Shown: in pieces, positions 61,042 through 64,000 of the stretch
Numbering within the stretch: position 1 is the stretch's first letter
Layout of the letters: the number at the start of each line of letters is the position of its first letter
Assembly (NCBI RefSeq): GCF_024347615.1
Contig: NZ_AP025509.1
Span: 1 to 64,000, forward strand
Source: Vibrio splendidus
Lineage (GTDB): Bacteria; Pseudomonadota; Gammaproteobacteria; Enterobacterales; Vibrionaceae
Direction: 5' to 3'
Length of the DNA: 64,000 nucleotides
Notes under the pieces: model-generated
What the model saw: the letters and a program-made list of their open reading frames with translations, nothing else
Told to the model about the DNA's origin: nothing
The model's database searches: none
Position numbers and translations under genes: made by a program

Positions 61042-61385
61042 ACTGGGTTCTCCTCATTTTTATCATTTTGTTCCGGCGGTAGATCAGACTTTGGCGGCGC
61101 TTTCCAGGTGTCTCTCAGATTGATGATGGCTTTTTCCATATCAACAAAGGCCAAGATGACGGCGAGTACCCATACCCAGTGCCAGATAAAACCAATCCAA
61201 GTTAATGCGGTGATCAAACCGAGTTGTTGGTGCTCTTTGCTGTGAGCTTTATTGATTGGTAATTCATGCACACGCCAGAACCCGTAACATGCAGCAGCGA
61301 TAGTTGCGATCAATACAACGCCTGCTACAACGTGTAGAGCGGTATCGGCGCCGGTGCCGACAAATGGGACACTCACTAAACTCAT
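61035..61385 (-). CDS. DUF3302-family membrane protein (YiaW/YibI-like)
   Basis: A 116-residue protein with two or three helices (ALHVVAGVVLIATIAAACYGFW; ALTWIGFIWHWVWVLAVILAFVDM) and a polar tail PPKSDLPPEQNDKNEENP. The size, topology and pairing with an HlyD-type protein match the YiaW/YibI group. Function unknown. It overlaps the HlyD gene start and is divergent from an AraC-family regulator. Confidence 0.8.
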   Translation of the reverse strand: MSLVSVPFVGTGADTALHVVAGVVLIATIAAACYGFWRVHELPINKAHSKEHQQLGLITALTWIGFIWHWVWVLAVILAFVDMEKAIINLRDTWKAPPKSDLPPEQNDKNEENPVC

Positions 61386-61518
61386 TGATAAACCCTAGGT
61401 TAAATTGAGCACAGAGTGTGATTGATATCAGATTTAGAGGTTGAAAATTTACCAATTACTTTAATAATGATGCCAATATGATTTGATCAGTAATAGTGAC
61501 TTCTAGGTATGGTAGCTA

Positions 61519-62526
61519 ATGAACAATTGTAACTTCTTAAGAGCATTGGGAATTCTGGGTATTTACCAACACGCAACGACCAATAAGTTCGTGAATGTAG
61601 AGCAATTAGGTATCCCCAAGTCGGTATTTAACAACCCGATGAGCCTTATTCCCGTTGGCGAAGTGGACAAATGGTATGGCTTGCTTGAACAGCAAACAGG
61701 CGATTCTGATATTATCTTGAAGCTTGCTGATAGGGTGGATATTGAAAGGCTAGGTCCTCTATCGAACTGGTTTTTCTCTGGACACGATCTGGCTTCTTCT
61801 ATTCGTCGAGTTAACATTGGCTTGCACTGTTTGCAGTCTGGTGCTTTTCTCTATGGCGCTCAAGTCGGTAAACTCATCAAGTGGTGTTACGACAACCCTG
61901 CGTATTCTGAGACTGGTAAAGTTCATGACTCGATTCGAGTCGCCATCTTTATGATGAAGATATTGAGACGATACTTGGGAGACGATTTTACCCCTGCAGC
62001 CGTATCTATCGCTGGTTATCGCGAAAATACTCAACTTTATCAGGAGTACTTTGGGTGCAATATTCAGTGGGGTCAACCGCGGACTGAGATTTGGATACCG
62101 AGCCACTTGAGGTTGTCGATCAACCAATCACCGTCTGTCGGCAAGATGAGTTTGGCGATGAACTTCCATGACTTAGACAATTACCTCAACATGCCCGACG
62201 CCGAGGATGAGCATAAAGTGACTTATGAGATGATCAATTATAGTCGCCATTTCGGCCTGCCAACGCTGCATAAAGTTTCCAGTCTACTCGGTTTATCTGA
62301 ACAGCAGTTCCAGCGACGATTACACAAATTGGGTGTTAACTTTTCTACCATCATGGGATACGCGTTAAGTAACGTGGCGGTGGAGCTATTGTTGTATTCA
62401 GTGCCAGTGGAAGAAGTGGCGACGAGGTTAGGTTATACCAACGTCGCGAGCTTTAATCGGATGTTTAAGAAACATAGAGGCTTGACGCCCAAGCAATATG
62501 TGGAGCGCTTAAAAACCGGACTGTAA
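61519..62526 (+). CDS. AraC-family transcriptional regulator (OruR/ArgR-type N-domain)
   Basis: A 335-residue regulator. Residues 1-210 match the Arabinose_bd-type N-terminal domain found in OruR and VirS-like regulators (LADRVDIERLGPLSNWFFSGHDLASSIRRVNIGLHCLQ). C-terminal double HTH about 240-330: GLPTLHKVSSLLGLSEQQFQRRLHKLG and VPVEEVATRLGYTNVASFNRMFKKHRGLTPKQYV. It is divergent from the DUF3302-HlyD pair and probably controls it. Confidence 0.9.
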   Translation: MNNCNFLRALGILGIYQHATTNKFVNVEQLGIPKSVFNNPMSLIPVGEVDKWYGLLEQQTGDSDIILKLADRVDIERLGPLSNWFFSGHDLASSIRRVNIGLHCLQSGAFLYGAQVGKLIKWCYDNPAYSETGKVHDSIRVAIFMMKILRRYLGDDFTPAAVSIAGYRENTQLYQEYFGCNIQWGQPRTEIWIPSHLRLSINQSPSVGKMSLAMNFHDLDNYLNMPDAEDEHKVTYEMINYSRHFGLPTLHKVSSLLGLSEQQFQRRLHKLGVNFSTIMGYALSNVAVELLLYSVPVEEVATRLGYTNVASFNRMFKKHRGLTPKQYVERLKTGL

Positions 62527-62535
62527 CTATGTTGC

Positions 62536-63474
62536 CTAACTTGCCTTCGGTTCTTGCGTTAGGCCAGATAAGTAAACCACGACCCAAGTGCTCAAAATGA
62601 AAGGGGCGGTGAGTGGTAGCAGTGACAGTTCATGAAAACTGAATGTGATGAGACAGCTTAACAGCATGCCTAATAGGATTAACGGCCAAGGGATCCGCGG
62701 ATAGAGCACAAGTGCTAAAGTAGCAAGGATGGCGTTGTACCCGTAAAGACCCTGCTCAATTAGCGTGCCAGAAGCGCCAATCAAACCGCTAAATACGGTG
62801 CTGATTAACACTGCGAGCGCAACCCAAATGGCATGCTTGATATTGTTGATTGCGATGGCAACCAAGATAACGAGCCCCGACAACGCATTTTCGATGAAGC
62901 TGACTTGGCTTATCCCTTTTAAGAATGGGATAACCACTGGCGGTAGGTTGAACCACGAGTTTGCGTCAAAACTGATGAGTGGTATCAATGCGGAACTGGA
63001 TGGAGAAAATGCCGATAGATCCAAGGTTGATTGGATAGCATAAATCAGCCAAGAGGTGAGGATAAAGGCGCTAGTGTAACCGCGATATTTCTTAAAACTG
63101 AATACGATGTGGGCAACCGGCACTGTGAGTAATGCACCTAACACCGTCACTAAAGCCAATAATGGTGTCACACCAAAAAAGTTACCGATAAATAAACCAA
63201 TTAAAGCCCCATTTAACGCATATATACCACTACCAATATCGTAAGCTGCCTTGTTGGTGTTGGTGTTGGTGTTGGTGTTGGTGTACATATAGCAACAGAA
63301 GGCTAATGCATAACTGCAACTGGCGCCAAGCAAGGTAAGAAAAGCCAGCGCAAGTGACTCAATAGAAATGGCAAATAATAGCAAAATCGACGTCATGACA
63401 GACGGTGTGAAATAGACTTGCCCAATGCCATTGAGCAAGCTTTGAAATGGTTGAATATCCTTATTCGTTCTCAT
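62536..63474 (-). CDS. Urea transporter family protein
   Basis: A 312-residue membrane channel of the UT family with two homologous halves of five helices. Seen: SGIYALNGALIGLFIGNF near residue 76 and QGLYGYNAILATLALVLYP near 250 (the two LNGALVGL-type selectivity segments), and ISQVSFIENALSGLVILVAIA near 188. A loop after TM2 contains five Thr-Asn pairs from a hexanucleotide repeat, absent from the canonical fold, so probably a flexible surface insert. Passive urea uptake; no urease genes in the window. Confidence 0.87.
   Translation of the reverse strand: MRTNKDIQPFQSLLNGIGQVYFTPSVMTSILLLFAISIESLALAFLTLLGASCSYALAFCCYMYTNTNTNTNTNKAAYDIGSGIYALNGALIGLFIGNFFGVTPLLALVTVLGALLTVPVAHIVFSFKKYRGYTSAFILTSWLIYAIQSTLDLSAFSPSSSALIPLISFDANSWFNLPPVVIPFLKGISQVSFIENALSGLVILVAIAINNIKHAIWVALAVLISTVFSGLIGASGTLIEQGLYGYNAILATLALVLYPRIPWPLILLGMLLSCLITFSFHELSLLPLTAPFILSTWVVVYLSGLTQEPKAS
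63254..63283. repeat. In-frame TTGGTG hexamer repeat in the urea transporter
   Basis: Five perfect TTGGTG units (63254-63283), read on the coding strand as (Thr-Asn)5 plus edges. Because the unit is six bases, copy-number change would alter length but never frame. Confidence 0.92.
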
Positions 63475-63556
63475 CGTCTGATTACATTATTTTGTCATGT
63501 TAAATTTTTGTAATTCAGATTGTATACAATTTTATTAAGTTAACCATCTTTGTGTA

Positions 63557-64000
63557 TCAATTCTGATACCAGCGCTCACCATAGGCTTGTTGGTAATCTG
63601 GTGTTTCAATGATGCCTTCTTGCTCTGGAACCGTTTCTAATGGCCCTACGATCGTTCGATAAGGTAATACGCCAGCCCATACTGGGATATCCATATCGGT
63701 ATTATCATCATTCACGCCATGTTTACCAATCTTCACGGAGGCTTCCGTTAAAGGTATCGCCAATAGCTCGGTTGCGGTGAGCTCTTTCTCATTACTGAGC
63801 CTGACCTCATTGGTTCTGCCCGGCGCGATTTGCTCAATAAAAATATTCAACAAGCGATCCTTTTCTTGATTGTCATCGATGATTGAAAATGACCCCAATA
63901 CCACAGCAGAACGATAATGCGCACTGTGATGAAATGCCGAACGGGCCAACACCCAACCATCGAACAAAGTGAACGTTAAGCAGGTTGGGTCTCCCTTTTT
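63557..64000 (-). CDS. Flavin/pyridoxamine-5'-phosphate-oxidase-type protein (5'-truncated by window)
   Basis: The frame stays open to the window end, so the N-terminus is missing; 147 residues are visible. KKGDPTCLTFTLFDGWVLARSAFHHSAHYRSAVVLGSF, read in parts, matches the flavin-nucleotide-binding split-barrel family, with DGWVLARS and HYRSAVVLG as the FMN/nucleotide segments. Later VKIGKHGVNDD and MDIPVWAGVLPYRTIVG also fit. Members bind FMN or haem and have varied or unknown oxidase roles. TTG at 63967 is an internal start but unlikely to be real. Confidence 0.85.
   Translation of the reverse strand, partial: KKGDPTCLTFTLFDGWVLARSAFHHSAHYRSAVVLGSFSIIDDNQEKDRLLNIFIEQIAPGRTNEVRLSNEKELTATELLAIPLTEASVKIGKHGVNDDNTDMDIPVWAGVLPYRTIVGPLETVPEQEGIIETPDYQQAYGERWYQN

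Overview
The window looks like a piece of a Vibrio chromosome, probably the second chromosome of a Splendidus-type species (inference). The clearest evidence is two quorum-sensing Qrr small RNA genes with sigma-54 promoters and LuxO-type sites, many c-di-GMP enzymes, and Vibrio-style gene families (DUF3541, DUF3612, a lone MSHA-like pilin). Base composition is moderate and coding density is high. I see no insertion sequence, prophage, CRISPR array, tRNA or rRNA; it reads as resident chromosome with variable cargo.

Layout. 1-6 kb: the end of an MBL-fold gene, a retropepsin-like zinc protease next to rimK, then a divergent pair: an SgrR-type regulator and, on the other strand, a candidate SgrS-like RNA carrying a 32-codon SgrT-like ORF; then a chemoreceptor. 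6-20 kb: an MBL hydrolase, a MarR regulator with twin operators facing a DUF2798 membrane protein, a hydratase, an NhaC antiporter, an isochorismatase facing a GlxA-type regulator, a Bcr/CflA efflux pump, an RluA-type pseudouridine synthase, a Nudix protein, a lone RibD-type deaminase, a nucleotidyltransferase and a monooxygenase, plus two very small ORFs. 20-22 kb: a GntR-ABC transporter operon. 22-33 kb: a signalling block with a ToxR-like winged-helix/EAL protein, a lone pilin, a GGDEF-EAL protein, a two-component system, an acetyltransferase and a double-HD HD-GYP protein.

33-38 kb: an ascorbate-type PTS (IIB, IIC, IIA) preceded by a protein made of two related repeats; then a NupC nucleoside transporter behind a structured leader and a 39-codon ORF. 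38-47 kb: a tight RND efflux operon (outer-membrane factor, adaptor, pump) followed by its apparent response regulator, histidine kinase and a methyltransferase, joined by ATGA/TAATG overlaps. 47-52 kb: DUF3541, CHASE-GGDEF and an RhlE-type helicase.

52-59.5 kb: the two qrr genes, in opposite orientation, bracket a block containing a DUF3612/XRE regulator with a 14-bp-period operator at its start, divergent from a protein that matches only the inserted domain of malate synthase G without its catalytic barrel; then a diguanylate cyclase, a cold-shock protein and codBA with a PurR-like box. 59.8-64 kb: a YiaV/YiaW-like HlyD-DUF3302 pair divergent from an AraC regulator, a urea transporter with an in-frame hexanucleotide repeat, and a flavin-binding protein cut by the window end.

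The strongest leads for something not well described are the stand-alone malate-synthase-G domain with its regulator (53.6-54.4 kb), the SgrS/SgrT candidate (1.9-2.1 kb), the nupC leader with its peptide ORF (36.06-36.29 kb), the repeated-domain protein ahead of the ascorbate-type PTS (35.2-35.7 kb), and the winged-helix/EAL membrane protein (22.4-24.1 kb).
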